Under the pieces are notes generated by a model that was not told where the DNA came from, did not search any database, and was given only the letters and a program-made list of their open reading frames with translations. This document shows, in pieces, positions 19,620 to 27,218 of a stretch of 64,000 nucleotides of DNA; position 1 is the first letter of the stretch; each line of letters starts with the position of its first letter. The stretch is taken from assembly GCF_900066015.1 (NCBI RefSeq), contig NZ_LN890655.1, forward strand, positions 1,218,726 to 1,282,725, written 5' to 3'. Position numbers and translations under genes: made by a program. This DNA comes from Candidatus Promineifilum breve. GTDB taxonomy: Bacteria > Chloroflexota > Anaerolineae > Promineifilales > Promineifilaceae.

Positions 19620-20651
19620 ATGTCTCGCGCAATGAAACTCCCCTTGGCGATTCTATTGGCCTGCTTGTTGGGCCTGCTGCTGGCGCTCACGCCGGCCTCC
19701 TCGCCGCCGGCGCAGGCGCAAGACCCGGGCACAGCCTGCTGGACCGGGACGTGGCGCCATTGGCCCCGGTGGGACCCCTTATATCTGGCCCAGAACGGCA
19801 ACAGGGTCAGCGGCAACTACGATTACGATAAGGGCCGGCTCAGCGGCACGCTCGACGGTGATACCCTCACCGGCGAGTGGGCCGAATGGCCGTCGTATGC
19901 CCCGCCGGACGACGCGGGGCACTTCGTCTTCACCATCTCGCCCGACTGTAACTCATTCGACGGCTTGTATAACTACGGGGATGATGAGGATTCGTGGATG
20001 GGCTGGGGCGGCGAACGGATCGACGCGCCGGAGCGCGTGGCCGTTCAAGTCGTCAAACCGACGGTCACGTATCGGGAACAGGAGTATCCGCCCGGCGATA
20101 CGTTCTTTCCGAACAGTTGTACGGAGGCGCGCGGCGCGGGTGAGGGTTGTGAGATGGCCCTCAACGCCCTATTGGAGCAGCAGGCTACCGAGGCGCTGAT
20201 CAGCTGTATATACGCTAAGCTCAATAAGGTGATGGCTGTATTGGCCCAGGCGCAGCTTGACCCGGAAGAAGAAACCCTGGTGATGTCGATTGCCGCGCAG
20301 GTGGGGTTCGTGAAATGTGTCTTTGGCACGACGCGGGAGCCGGCCGAGCTGGGCCTCAACCTCTACCAGGGCGTCGCGCGGATCACCAACCTGACCGTGG
20401 GCCAGACCATCAGCGTCAGCAGCCCATTGGCGACGGCGTCTTCGGCCGGGCCGGGCAGCTTTGTCGCCGGCTACCACCCGCAGACAAACGAGGCCATCTT
20501 TACCGCCTATTCCGCGCCACTGACCGTGACACCACTGAGCAGCGCGCCACTCGTCCTGCCGCCCTATCACGCGGTCGCGTTGACGCCGGAAGGCTTCGGG
20601 CCGGTGAGGGCGTTGTTGCGGCTGTATGTGCCGGTGGTGGTGGGGCCGTAG
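19620..20651 (+). CDS. secreted protein of unknown function
   Basis: 343 residues from ATG 19620, which has AAAGGA 9 bases upstream; the longer frame from 19494 was rejected. A clear signal peptide ([19 protein letters not shown]) ends near AQA (about residue 35). Residues 40-125 form a beta-rich unit with [24 protein letters not shown] and WMGWGGERI, resembling lipocalin-like domains that recur in secreted proteins with TGTW-type strands. The rest (130-343) includes [15 protein letters not shown] and two more Cys that may form disulfides. It probably lies outside the membrane. The stop TAG is the first triplet of a GTAGCGG heptamer array. Confidence 0.55.
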   Translation: MSRAMKLPLAILLACLLGLLLALTPASSPPAQAQDPGTACWTGTWRHWPRWDPLYLAQNGNRVSGNYDYDKGRLSGTLDGDTLTGEWAEWPSYAPPDDAGHFVFTISPDCNSFDGLYNYGDDEDSWMGWGGERIDAPERVAVQVVKPTVTYREQEYPPGDTFFPNSCTEARGAGEGCEMALNALLEQQATEALISCIYAKLNKVMAVLAQAQLDPEEETLVMSIAAQVGFVKCVFGTTREPAELGLNLYQGVARITNLTVGQTISVSSPLATASSAGPGSFVAGYHPQTNEAIFTAYSAPLTVTPLSSAPLVLPPYHAVALTPEGFGPVRALLRLYVPVVVGP

Positions 20652-20758
20652 CGGGTAGCGGGAGGCAGGTGGCGAGTGGGGATACAACAAGATGCCCCCT
20701 GCCCCCCTGCCCCCCTGCTCCCCTGCTCCCCTGCTCCCCTGCTCCCCTGCCCCCCTGC
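20648..20758. repeat. GTAGCGG heptamers followed by eight CCCCTGC octamers
   Basis: 20648-20681 is a period-7 array (GTAGCGG, GTAGCGG, GAGGCAG, GTGGCGA). 20695-20758 is eight perfect 8-mers, CCCCCTGC or TCCCCTGC. The array stops six bases before the -35 box of the tRNA-Pro promoter. Confidence 0.95.
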
Positions 20759-20763
20759 CCAAT

Positions 20764-20792
20764 TTGCAATCCCCCCCAACCCAGCGTATAAT
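20764..20792 (+). promoter_or_regulatory. tRNA-Pro promoter
   Basis: TTGCAA at 20764-20769 and a perfect TATAAT at 20787-20792 with a 17-base spacer, ten bases before the tRNA. Confidence 0.8.
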
Positions 20793-20801
20793 CCCCCTGT
20801 T

Positions 20802-20875
20802 CGGGGTGTGGCGCAGCCTGGTAGCGCGCTTCGTTCGGGTCGAAGAGGCCGCCGGTTCGAGTCCGGCCACCCCGA
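20802..20875 (+). tRNA. tRNA-Pro (CGG)
   Basis: 74 nt. The acceptor arms CGGGGTG and CACCCCG pair, the D arm contains AGCCTGGTAGC, the anticodon stem-loop is CTTCG-TTCGGGT-CGAAG giving anticodon CGG, and the T arm contains GGTTCGAGTCC. The 3' CCA is not encoded. It has its own promoter and a strong terminator, so it is a single-gene unit. Confidence 0.97.
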
Positions 20876-20880
20876 CAGAA

Positions 20881-20917
20881 AAAAAGCCGCGCGGTCTGAT
20901 GACCGCGCGGCTTTTTT
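20881..20917. terminator. bidirectional intrinsic terminator
   Basis: Perfect 11-bp stem GCCGCGCGGTC (20886-20896) and its complement (20901-20911) with loop TGAT, flanked by five A on the left and six T on the right. It can stop tRNA-Pro transcription on the plus strand and hslO transcription on the minus strand. Confidence 0.95.
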
Positions 20918-20941
20918 GTTGGTGCTGAGTGGGGCCGTGGG

Positions 20942-21814
20942 CTAGAGCGCGGCCAGAATGGCTTCCACGTCGGCCCGGTCGAAGACGTACTCCTCGTGGC
21001 AGAAGTGGCAATCGACGCTGACCTGCCCCTCGCTGGCCAGAATCCCTTCCAGTTCCTCGCGGCCGAGCGACACCAGCACCCCCGCCGTCTGCTCCCGGCT
21101 GCAATTGCACTCGAAGCGCACCGGGTATTTGGACAGGAGGGTATGGGGCACGTCGGCGAAGACCTCGTCCAGAATCTCTTCCGGCTTGCGGCCGTCGGCC
21201 AACATGGCCGTCACCGGCGGCATTTCCTGCAACCGCTCCTTCAGGCGCTCAACGATCGTCGGCTCATAGGGCGGCAACGGCTGGATGAGGATGCCCCCCG
21301 CCGCGGCCACGCTGCCGTCCTCGTTCAGCGACACGCCGATCTCCACCGCCGACGGCACCTGATCCGACTGCTCCAGGAAGTAGGTCAGATCGCCCTGAAT
21401 ATCGCTGGTGACCAGATGCACCACGCCCTCGGCCAGATCGGCCAGATGCAGGTCGCGCACGACCGTCAGCAGCCCGGCCGACCCGATGGCCCCGGCCACG
21501 TCGTGTTCGTCGTGAAGCAGCGACAGATCGACGCCCGGCTCGGCCACGTAGCCGCGCACGCGCCCCTTGCTGTCGGCCTCAACGATGATCTTGCGCAGCG
21601 GGCCGCTGCCTTCCCACTTGAGGGCCACGCGCTGGCCGACCTTGAGCAGGCCGCTCATCAGCGCCGCCGCCGTCAGGGCGCGGCCGAGGGCCACGGTGGC
21701 CGTCGGGCTGGTGTTGTGGCGCAGCCGGGCCTCTTCGACCAGGCCGGTCGTCGACGCCGCATAGCCGCGGCCGCCGTCCTTCTTTGCCATAGCCAGATAC
21801 ATGTAATCTTTCAC
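20942..21814 (-). CDS. hslO: 33 kDa redox-regulated chaperone Hsp33
   Basis: 290 residues. The start is a GTG at 21814 with GGGAGA 7 bases upstream. Holdase chaperone activated when its zinc-binding cysteines oxidise; here they are C236 and C238 (CNC) and C269 and C272 (CHFC), the standard CxC...CxxC set. The body has the typical RALTAAALMSGLLK and EADSKGRVRGYV motifs. Oxidative stress protection fits with msrA nearby, though they are not in one operon. A terminator-like hairpin sits in its leader although the upstream gene is divergent, pointing to transcript attenuation. Confidence 0.95.
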   Translation of the reverse strand: MKDYMYLAMAKKDGGRGYAASTTGLVEEARLRHNTSPTATVALGRALTAAALMSGLLKVGQRVALKWEGSGPLRKIIVEADSKGRVRGYVAEPGVDLSLLHDEHDVAGAIGSAGLLTVVRDLHLADLAEGVVHLVTSDIQGDLTYFLEQSDQVPSAVEIGVSLNEDGSVAAAGGILIQPLPPYEPTIVERLKERLQEMPPVTAMLADGRKPEEILDEVFADVPHTLLSKYPVRFECNCSREQTAGVLVSLGREELEGILASEGQVSVDCHFCHEEYVFDRADVEAILAAL

Positions 21815-21836
21815 AGTGCAGTCTCCCTAAACAAGT

Positions 21837-21863
21837 AAAAACGGGTTTCCGGCGAGAAACCCG
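21837..21863 (-). promoter_or_regulatory. terminator-like hairpin in the hslO leader
   Basis: On the minus strand CGGGTTTC-TCGCCG-GAAACCCG followed by five T, about 10 bases before the GGGAGA site of hslO. The upstream neighbour runs the other way, so this cannot end another gene's transcript and is a candidate attenuator. Confidence 0.6.
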
Positions 21864-21911
21864 CTATCCAACTAATTAGACGGTGCCAACGGGCATATTC
21901 TTACGCCACGG

Positions 21912-22054
21912 CAGGGCTTTTCAGTAGTCACCCTGGGGACACAGAGTACACAGAGGAGTCACAGAGATTCACAGAGAAAGAGCCTTCTTCGCTCCGTGCT
22001 CTCTGTGACTCCTCCGTGATCTCTGTGTCCGCTTTTGACAACTGAAAAGCCCTG
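21912..22054. repeat. nested palindrome with CACAGAG arms
   Basis: Outer arms CAGGGCTTTTCAGT (21912-21925) and its complement (22041-22054) enclose an inner palindrome of CACAGAG blocks (about 21945-22032) that is nearly identical to 15095-15180. It occupies most of the gap between divergent hslO and the methyltransferase gene, which otherwise holds no gene. Confidence 0.9.
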
Positions 22055-22115
22055 TACGCCGCGGGCGCAGTTTAGCCGATAGCGACCCGGCCGGGTACAA
22101 TCAACCCATTCACCT

Positions 22116-23015
22116 ATGACCGACAATGATTACACGCCCGCCGGCCTGATCGCCATGATCCGCCGCGTCCACAGCCCGCGCGGCCGGCGACTGGCCGGCC
22201 TCTATGCCATCGAGGGCACGCGCCTGATCGAGCGCGCGCTGCGGGCCGGGGCGGCGCTGGAAGCCGTGCTGGCCGCCGAAAGCTTTATCAGCAGCGCCGA
22301 CCCGCGCCGCCACGCCCTGCGCGGCGAGCTGGCCGCCGCCGGCTGCCCGATCACCGTCGTGGCCGACGAGACGGTCTCGGAATTGACCGAAGGGCGCGAT
22401 CTGGGGCCAATCCTGGGCCTGGTGCGCTTCCCGCCAACGATGACATTAGCGGAGTTGGTAGCGACCACCGACAGCCAACCTCCGACCACGACGAACGAAT
22501 CCCCCCTGCTCCCTTTCTCCCCCTCTCCCCTGCCCCCCTGCCCCCCTGCCCCCCTGCTCTTCCTAACAGCCCTCGACATCGTCGATCCCGGCAACGCCGG
22601 CGCGCTGACCCGCACGGCCCACGCCGCCGGCGCGGCGGCGCTACTGGCCGTGGGGACCAGCGACCCGTTTCACCCGCGGGCGACGCGCATCAGCCGGGGC
22701 AGTATTTTCCGGCTGCCGGTCATCCACTACCCCAACGCCGCAGAGTTGCTCGACGACTTGCATCGTTGCGGCGTGGTGGCCGTGGGCACGACGGCCGCGG
22801 GTGGGGTTCCGTTGCCCACATTCGCCTGGCCCGCTGCCCCGGTGGCCGTCCTCATGGGCAACGAGGCCGAAGGGCTGCCGCCGGCCGTGGCTGCGGCATT
22901 GGATTTTGCCGTCACCATCCCCATGGCCGCCGGCGTCGATTCCTACTCGGTCAACGCGGCGGCGGCCATCGTCTGCTTTGCCCGGCAATCGGCCGTGCGC
23001 CACGGTCAGGAGTAG
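22116..23015 (+). CDS. TrmH/SpoU-family RNA 2'-O-methyltransferase
   Basis: 299 residues. The N-terminal substrate-binding domain (1-110) precedes a SPOUT methyltransferase domain with the three knot motifs TALDIVDPGNAGALTRTA, VLMGNEAEGL and IPMAAGVDSYSVNAAAA. It methylates rRNA or tRNA ribose using S-adenosylmethionine; the target is not evident. Between the domains the gene carries an octamer repeat (22503-22560) that translates to a Pro/Leu/Ser-rich stretch, an in-frame insertion in the linker. The upstream minus-strand gene is hslO; the GNAT gene follows after 15 bases, so the two probably form an operon. Confidence 0.88.
   Translation: MTDNDYTPAGLIAMIRRVHSPRGRRLAGLYAIEGTRLIERALRAGAALEAVLAAESFISSADPRRHALRGELAAAGCPITVVADETVSELTEGRDLGPILGLVRFPPTMTLAELVATTDSQPPTTTNESPLLPFSPSPLPPCPPAPLLFLTALDIVDPGNAGALTRTAHAAGAAALLAVGTSDPFHPRATRISRGSIFRLPVIHYPNAAELLDDLHRCGVVAVGTTAAGGVPLPTFAWPAAPVAVLMGNEAEGLPPAVAAALDFAVTIPMAAGVDSYSVNAAAAIVCFARQSAVRHGQE
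22503..22560. repeat. CCCCTGC octamer array inside the methyltransferase gene
   Basis: Imperfect 8-mers of the CCCCCTGC type, as at 20695-20758 and 48160-48260. It encodes Pro-rich linker residues and keeps the frame open. Confidence 0.9.
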
Positions 23016-23030
23016 GGAAGGACAAACCCC

Positions 23031-23927
23031 ATGACGCTCCACAGCCGCCCCTATCAAGCCGAGTCCGACTATGACCACATGCGCGCCCTGCTCATCGACA
23101 GCCTGGGCCGCGCCGGTCTGCCCGTCTACGCCACCATAGGCGACATCGACTGGTGGCGCAGCGCCGACGAAGACCCGCGCGCCGTCTACATGGCTCAACT
23201 GTGGTTTGACGACGAGCGGCCGGTGGCCTGGGCCTGGCCGGTGGATGATCAGGTGGACTTTGTCGTCCATCCCGACTATCCGGCCCTGCAGGACGCGGTT
23301 CTGACCTGGGCCGAGGCCGAATATCGCCAACGCCGGGGCGAGACGCCCGAAAAGCCCATGCGCGCCTGGGGCTTCACCCGCGACGCGGCGCGCAACGCCG
23401 CGCTGGCCGCCCGTGGTTACCAGCCGACTGACGATGGGTTTGTGCTCTATACCCAAGCCGTGACCGCCCCGGCCCAGCCGCCCCCATTGCCGCCCGGCTA
23501 TTGGTTCGACCATGTGCGCGGCACGGCCGACCTCGCCCGCCGGGTGGCCGTGCAGCGCGCCGCCTTCGAGTCCGAATTTATGACTGAGGACATCGCCCGC
23601 GCTGTGCAGGCCTCGCCCACCTACCGGCCCGAACTCGATCTGGTCATCGTCGCCCCTGACAACAGCTATGCCGCCTTTGCCCTTATCTGGCTGGATGATG
23701 CCAACCGCGTCGGCGTTTTCGAGCCGGTGGGTGTGGCCGCCGACCATCGGCGGCGCGGTCTGGGCCGGGCCTTAATGGCCGAGGGCGTGCGCCGGCTGGC
23801 CGAGCGGGGCGCGCGGACGGCCTGCGTGCAGACCGGCTTCGACAACCACCGCGCCCGCGGGCTATATCAGGCGGCGGGGTTCGCCGAATTCGACCGCAAT
23901 TACGCCTGGATTCGCCCAACCCATTGA
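23031..23927 (+). CDS. tandem GNAT acetyltransferase
   Basis: 298 residues with two GNAT-like halves. The C-terminal half has the acetyl-CoA pyrophosphate-binding loop ADHRRRGLGRALMAEG and the late FDNHRARGLYQAAGF motif. The N-terminal half is degenerate, as in mycothiol-synthase-like proteins. The substrate is not known. It follows the methyltransferase with a short gap and a GGAAGGA site. Its stop codon overlaps the -35 box of the next operon. Confidence 0.8.
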   Translation: MTLHSRPYQAESDYDHMRALLIDSLGRAGLPVYATIGDIDWWRSADEDPRAVYMAQLWFDDERPVAWAWPVDDQVDFVVHPDYPALQDAVLTWAEAEYRQRRGETPEKPMRAWGFTRDAARNAALAARGYQPTDDGFVLYTQAVTAPAQPPPLPPGYWFDHVRGTADLARRVAVQRAAFESEFMTEDIARAVQASPTYRPELDLVIVAPDNSYAAFALIWLDDANRVGVFEPVGVAADHRRRGLGRALMAEGVRRLAERGARTACVQTGFDNHRARGLYQAAGFAEFDRNYAWIRPTH

Positions 23928-23952
23928 CCACCGGCCCGCGGCTTTGTACTAT
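23924..23952 (+). promoter_or_regulatory. promoter of the partner-switching operon
   Basis: TTGACC (23924-23929), 17-base spacer, TACTAT (23947-23952). The -35 box overlaps the stop codon of the GNAT gene. Confidence 0.6.
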
Positions 23953-24044
23953 ATAGGACGTTCGCTCAACCCCACCGGCTCACCGACCGGCCGACAGCCG
24001 GCCCATGCCGCGGCAACATTAAAATAACCAGGAGCAGCAGCACT

Positions 24045-24437
24045 ATGGAAATAGCGAGTTGGCACGAAACCGGGGCCGTTCCGGTGACTATCCTGCAAGT
24101 TAAGGGCGACCTGACCGCCAATGAACCGCTGGAGAGCCGGGCGCGGGCCGCCGTCCTGGATGGCGCGCGCGACATCGTTCTCGACCTGAGCCACGTTCCC
24201 TACATTAGCAGCGCCGGCCTGCGAGCTATCCACATTATCTACATGCTGCTGCGCGATGCCGATCCCGACGACGGGGTGGCGGCAACGCAAGGGATCGCCC
24301 GCGGCACCTATAAATCGCCCCATCTCAAGCTGGTGCGTCCTTCCAAAAACGGCCAAAAAGCCCTGTCCACGGCCGGTTATGATATGTTCCTCGATCTATT
24401 CGACAACGTTCCCACCGCCGTGGCTTCCTATCGATGA
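24045..24437 (+). CDS. STAS-domain anti-sigma factor antagonist
   Basis: 130 residues. The STAS fold carries the conserved phosphorylation site in DLSHVPYISSAGLRAIH, with Ser at about 51 or 52. Such proteins (SpoIIAA/RsbV type) bind the kinase in their unphosphorylated form and so release a sigma factor. A longer-than-usual segment (about 68-90) after the phosphosite helix is unusual. Its stop overlaps the start of the kinase gene (ATGA), which indicates translational coupling. No sigma factor gene is adjacent. Confidence 0.85.
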   Translation: MEIASWHETGAVPVTILQVKGDLTANEPLESRARAAVLDGARDIVLDLSHVPYISSAGLRAIHIIYMLLRDADPDDGVAATQGIARGTYKSPHLKLVRPSKNGQKALSTAGYDMFLDLFDNVPTAVASYR

Positions 24438-24868
24438 AATCCCTGACGCTGCGGTATACCACCGCCACCGTTCGCGACCTCAACGACATGCGCGAATTTC
24501 TGGAACAGGCTGTGCTGACCCTGGCCGGCGATGACGAAATCGCCGGCGATCTGGTGCTGGCGGTCAACGAAGCCGTCACCAATAGCCTGCTGCATGGCTA
24601 CGACGGGCAGCCGGGCATGGTCGTCATCTGCGTGGAGGCCGACGGCGACGACCTCGCCGTGCGCCTCATCGACGACGCCCCCCCGTTCGACCCCACGTCC
24701 GTGCCGCCGCCCGACATTACCCTGCCGCTGGAAGACCGGCCCCTCGGCGGTCTGGGGGTGCACATGATGCGCCAACTTTCGGACGAACTCACCTATCGCC
24801 GCAACGAAACGGGCGAGAACGAATTGACGTTTGTCAAACGGCAGGCTCTGTCCGGCGCGCGCCCCTGA
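24434..24868 (+). CDS. HATPase_c_2 serine kinase / anti-sigma factor, RsbW type
   Basis: 144 residues. The GHKL ATPase fold is visible as the N box VNEAVTNSLLHGY, the DDAPPFDP G1 segment and the GGLGVHMMRQL lid and G2 region. It would phosphorylate the STAS partner and hold a sigma factor or other output protein. It is located between the STAS gene and the phosphatase gene with a 4-base overlap on one side and a 7-base gap on the other. Confidence 0.87.
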   Translation: MKSLTLRYTTATVRDLNDMREFLEQAVLTLAGDDEIAGDLVLAVNEAVTNSLLHGYDGQPGMVVICVEADGDDLAVRLIDDAPPFDPTSVPPPDITLPLEDRPLGGLGVHMMRQLSDELTYRRNETGENELTFVKRQALSGARP

Positions 24869-24875
24869 ACCGACC

Positions 24876-26030
24876 ATGTCTCCCGCATCGCCCTTCCCCT
24901 TCTCGCCGATTACGCTTTCCGCCGCTGAGCTAAACAGCTTTTTCGCCGGGGAGCGGCGTGAGGTATGGCCGGCCGGTTCGGTCATCATTCGCGAGGGTGA
25001 GGTGGGGGAAGGGATGTTCGTGCTGCTCGATGGCGAACTGGCGATCACCCGGGATGGTCTGCGGATCGACTATCTCACCTCGGGCATGATCCTGGGCGAG
25101 ATGGCGATGATCGACGACCGGCCGCGCAGCGCCACGGCCACGGCGGCCACCGACGTCACCCTGATCCACCTCGACCGCGCCCGCTTCCAGGAACTGGTCA
25201 GCCGCTCGCCGGAGTTTGCCCTGCGAGTGATGAACATCATGTCCATCCGCACCCGGCGGCTGATGGAGGAGGAAGTACGGCGGCAGCGGATGGAGGAAGA
25301 GCTGTCCATCGGCCGGCGCATCCAGCTCAGCCTGCTGCCGCGCGGCTGCCCCCAGGCCCCCGGCTACGAATTCGCCGCCGGCTACCGGGCCGCGCGCGAG
25401 GTGGGCGGCGATCTGTATGACTTCATCGTCCAGCCCGACGACCCCAGCCAGATCCACATCGTCGTCGCCGACGTGACCGGCAAGGGCGTGCCGGCGGCGC
25501 TCTACATGGCTGTCTCGCGCACGCTCATGCACACCTACGCTCTCGACGGCCGCGGCCCGTCGGAAGCCCTGCAGCGGGTCAACCAGTTCATCCGCGAGGA
25601 CGAGGCCACGCCGCTCTTCCTGAGCGCCTTCTACGGCGTGCTCGACACGGACATCCACTGCCTCACCTATGCCAACGCCGGGCACAATCCGCCCATCTGG
25701 CTGCAACACAACAGCGGCGAAATGCGGTTTCTCAAGGCGCGCGGCATCGTGCTGGGCGCGTTCGACACCTATATACCCGAAGAGCAGGTGTGCTTTCTGG
25801 AGCCGGGCGATTACGTCATCCTCTTCACCGACGGCATCACCGAGGCGCGCAACCCCGCCGGCGACTTTCTGGACGATGAGGGGCTGGAAGCGATCATCAA
25901 CGGGCGACCATGGGCGAGCGCCCAGGAATTGCTGACGGCCATCGTCGCCGCCGTCGATACATTCGCCGCCGGCGCGCCCCAGGCCGACGATTTCACCGTG
26001 GTCGTCATGCGCCGCAAGCTGTTGTCCTGA
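24876..26030 (+). CDS. cNMP-binding / PP2C (SpoIIE-type) phosphatase
   Basis: 384 residues from ATG 24876. Residues 15-150 form a cyclic-nucleotide-binding domain with the phosphate-binding cassette GEMAMIDDRPRSATATA, including the key Arg. A helical linker (about 155-180) with LSIGRRIQLSLLPRG leads to the SpoIIE/RsbU phosphatase domain containing GGDLYDF, VADVTGKGVPAALYM and FTDGITEAR metal-site motifs. It would dephosphorylate the STAS protein, possibly in response to cAMP or a similar ligand. It completes the phosphatase-kinase-antagonist set of a partner-switching module. The ligand is inferred from the fold. Confidence 0.9.
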   Translation: MSPASPFPFSPITLSAAELNSFFAGERREVWPAGSVIIREGEVGEGMFVLLDGELAITRDGLRIDYLTSGMILGEMAMIDDRPRSATATAATDVTLIHLDRARFQELVSRSPEFALRVMNIMSIRTRRLMEEEVRRQRMEEELSIGRRIQLSLLPRGCPQAPGYEFAAGYRAAREVGGDLYDFIVQPDDPSQIHIVVADVTGKGVPAALYMAVSRTLMHTYALDGRGPSEALQRVNQFIREDEATPLFLSAFYGVLDTDIHCLTYANAGHNPPIWLQHNSGEMRFLKARGIVLGAFDTYIPEEQVCFLEPGDYVILFTDGITEARNPAGDFLDDEGLEAIINGRPWASAQELLTAIVAAVDTFAAGAPQADDFTVVVMRRKLLS

Positions 26031-26061
26031 TAGATTCCCCGACTCCCCAATTTGATGACAT

Positions 26062-26070
26062 TGGTATAAC
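26062..26070 (+). promoter_or_regulatory. extended -10 promoter candidate of the hyp operon
   Basis: TTGGTATAAC carries a TGN extension before TATAAC (26065-26070). No good -35 box is visible. It lies about 100 bases before hypA. Confidence 0.35.
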
Positions 26071-26172
26071 GAACGGGTGACAAACGTCACTCATCAGATG
26101 GGCCGTCCGGTCGTATCATTATGCTTGAAACGGCAACGATTTGCCGCGCCATCAATGCTCAACGGCGGCAAC

Positions 26173-26541
26173 ATGCACGAACTCAGCGTCACCGAAAGTA
26201 TTTTGGAAATCGCCCTGCGCCACGGGGACGCGGCCGGGGCGGCGACCATCACCGATCTCTTCCTGGTCATCGGCGAACTGGCGACCATCGTCGATGAGTC
26301 CGTGCAATTCTATTGGGACATCGTCAGCCAAGACACGCCCGCCGCCGGGTCGCTGCTCCATTTCCGGCGCATCCCCGGCCAATTGGGCTGCCGCGCTTGC
26401 GGCCATCTATTTACCCCCGCCGCCGGCCTGTGCTGTCCGGTCTGCGGCGGCATTGATATCGAACTTCTCGCCGGCGAAGAGTTCTACCTGGAGGCGATTG
26501 AGGTCGCCCGCGCCGGCGAAGTGGAAACGGCAACGACATGA
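26173..26541 (+). CDS. hypA: hydrogenase nickel incorporation protein HypA
   Basis: 122 residues. ATG 26173 is chosen because HypA must begin Met-His-Glu, with His2 a nickel ligand; the upstream in-frame extension is not conserved. The zinc site is C73, C76, C88 and C91 in CRAC and CPVC pairs. HypA delivers nickel with HypB to the hydrogenase large subunit. First gene of a hypABFCDE cluster; its stop overlaps hypB by four bases. Confidence 0.93.
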   Translation: MHELSVTESILEIALRHGDAAGAATITDLFLVIGELATIVDESVQFYWDIVSQDTPAAGSLLHFRRIPGQLGCRACGHLFTPAAGLCCPVCGGIDIELLAGEEFYLEAIEVARAGEVETATT

Positions 26542-27209
26542 TGACCGAACGTGTGCCCGTGGTCGAACGAATCCTCGGCGCGAATGAGCGGCTGGCGGCC
26601 GACAATCGCGCCCGGCTCGACGCCGCCGGCGTCTTCAGCCTCAACTTCCTGGCCTCTCCCGGCGCGGGCAAGACCAGCCTGGTGGAGCAAACCGTGGGCC
26701 GTCTGGCCGGGCGGCTGCGGTTGGCCGTCATCGACGGCGACATCGCCACCAGTCTCGACGCCGACCGCGCCGCCGCCGCCGGGGCGCGCGCCGTGCAGAT
26801 CAACACCGGCGGCGAATGCCATCTGGACGCCGTCATGCTGCAAGGCGCGCTGGATCAGCTCGATCTGTCGGGCGTCGATCTGCTCATCGTCGAGAACGTC
26901 GGCAATCTGGTCTGCCCGGCCAACTTCGCCCTGGGTACGCATCGCAGCGTGCTGGTGGCCTCCACGCCGGAGGGAGACGACAAGCCCTATAAATATCCCG
27001 GCGCCTATCGCGGCGTTGACGCGCTGGTCATCAACAAGATCGACCTGCTACCCTACGTCACCTTCAACATGGAAACCTTTCGGCGCGGCGTGGCCGCGCT
27101 CAATCCGGGGCTGACCACCTTCCCCCTCTCCTGCCGTACGGGCGAAGGGCTGGCGGCGTGGCTCGAATGGGTTGTGGCCGAGGTTGATCATTTCGCGGCC
27201 ACTCGGTAA
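26538..27209 (+). CDS. hypB: hydrogenase nickel incorporation GTPase HypB
   Basis: 223 residues. SIMIBI GTPase with P-loop SPGAGKTS at 40-47, DGDIATSLDADR as switch, and the nickel/zinc site C95-H96 in GGECHLDAV. NKIDLLPYV is the guanine-specificity motif. It lacks a His-rich N-terminus, so it does not store nickel. It overlaps hypA by four bases. Confidence 0.95.
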   Translation: MMTERVPVVERILGANERLAADNRARLDAAGVFSLNFLASPGAGKTSLVEQTVGRLAGRLRLAVIDGDIATSLDADRAAAAGARAVQINTGGECHLDAVMLQGALDQLDLSGVDLLIVENVGNLVCPANFALGTHRSVLVASTPEGDDKPYKYPGAYRGVDALVINKIDLLPYVTFNMETFRRGVAALNPGLTTFPLSCRTGEGLAAWLEWVVAEVDHFAATR

Positions 27210-27218
27210 TTGAAACGC

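Noticed and set aside
26077-26172. Longer HypA N-terminus
   Set aside because: HypA needs His at position 2; only the start at 26173 provides it.
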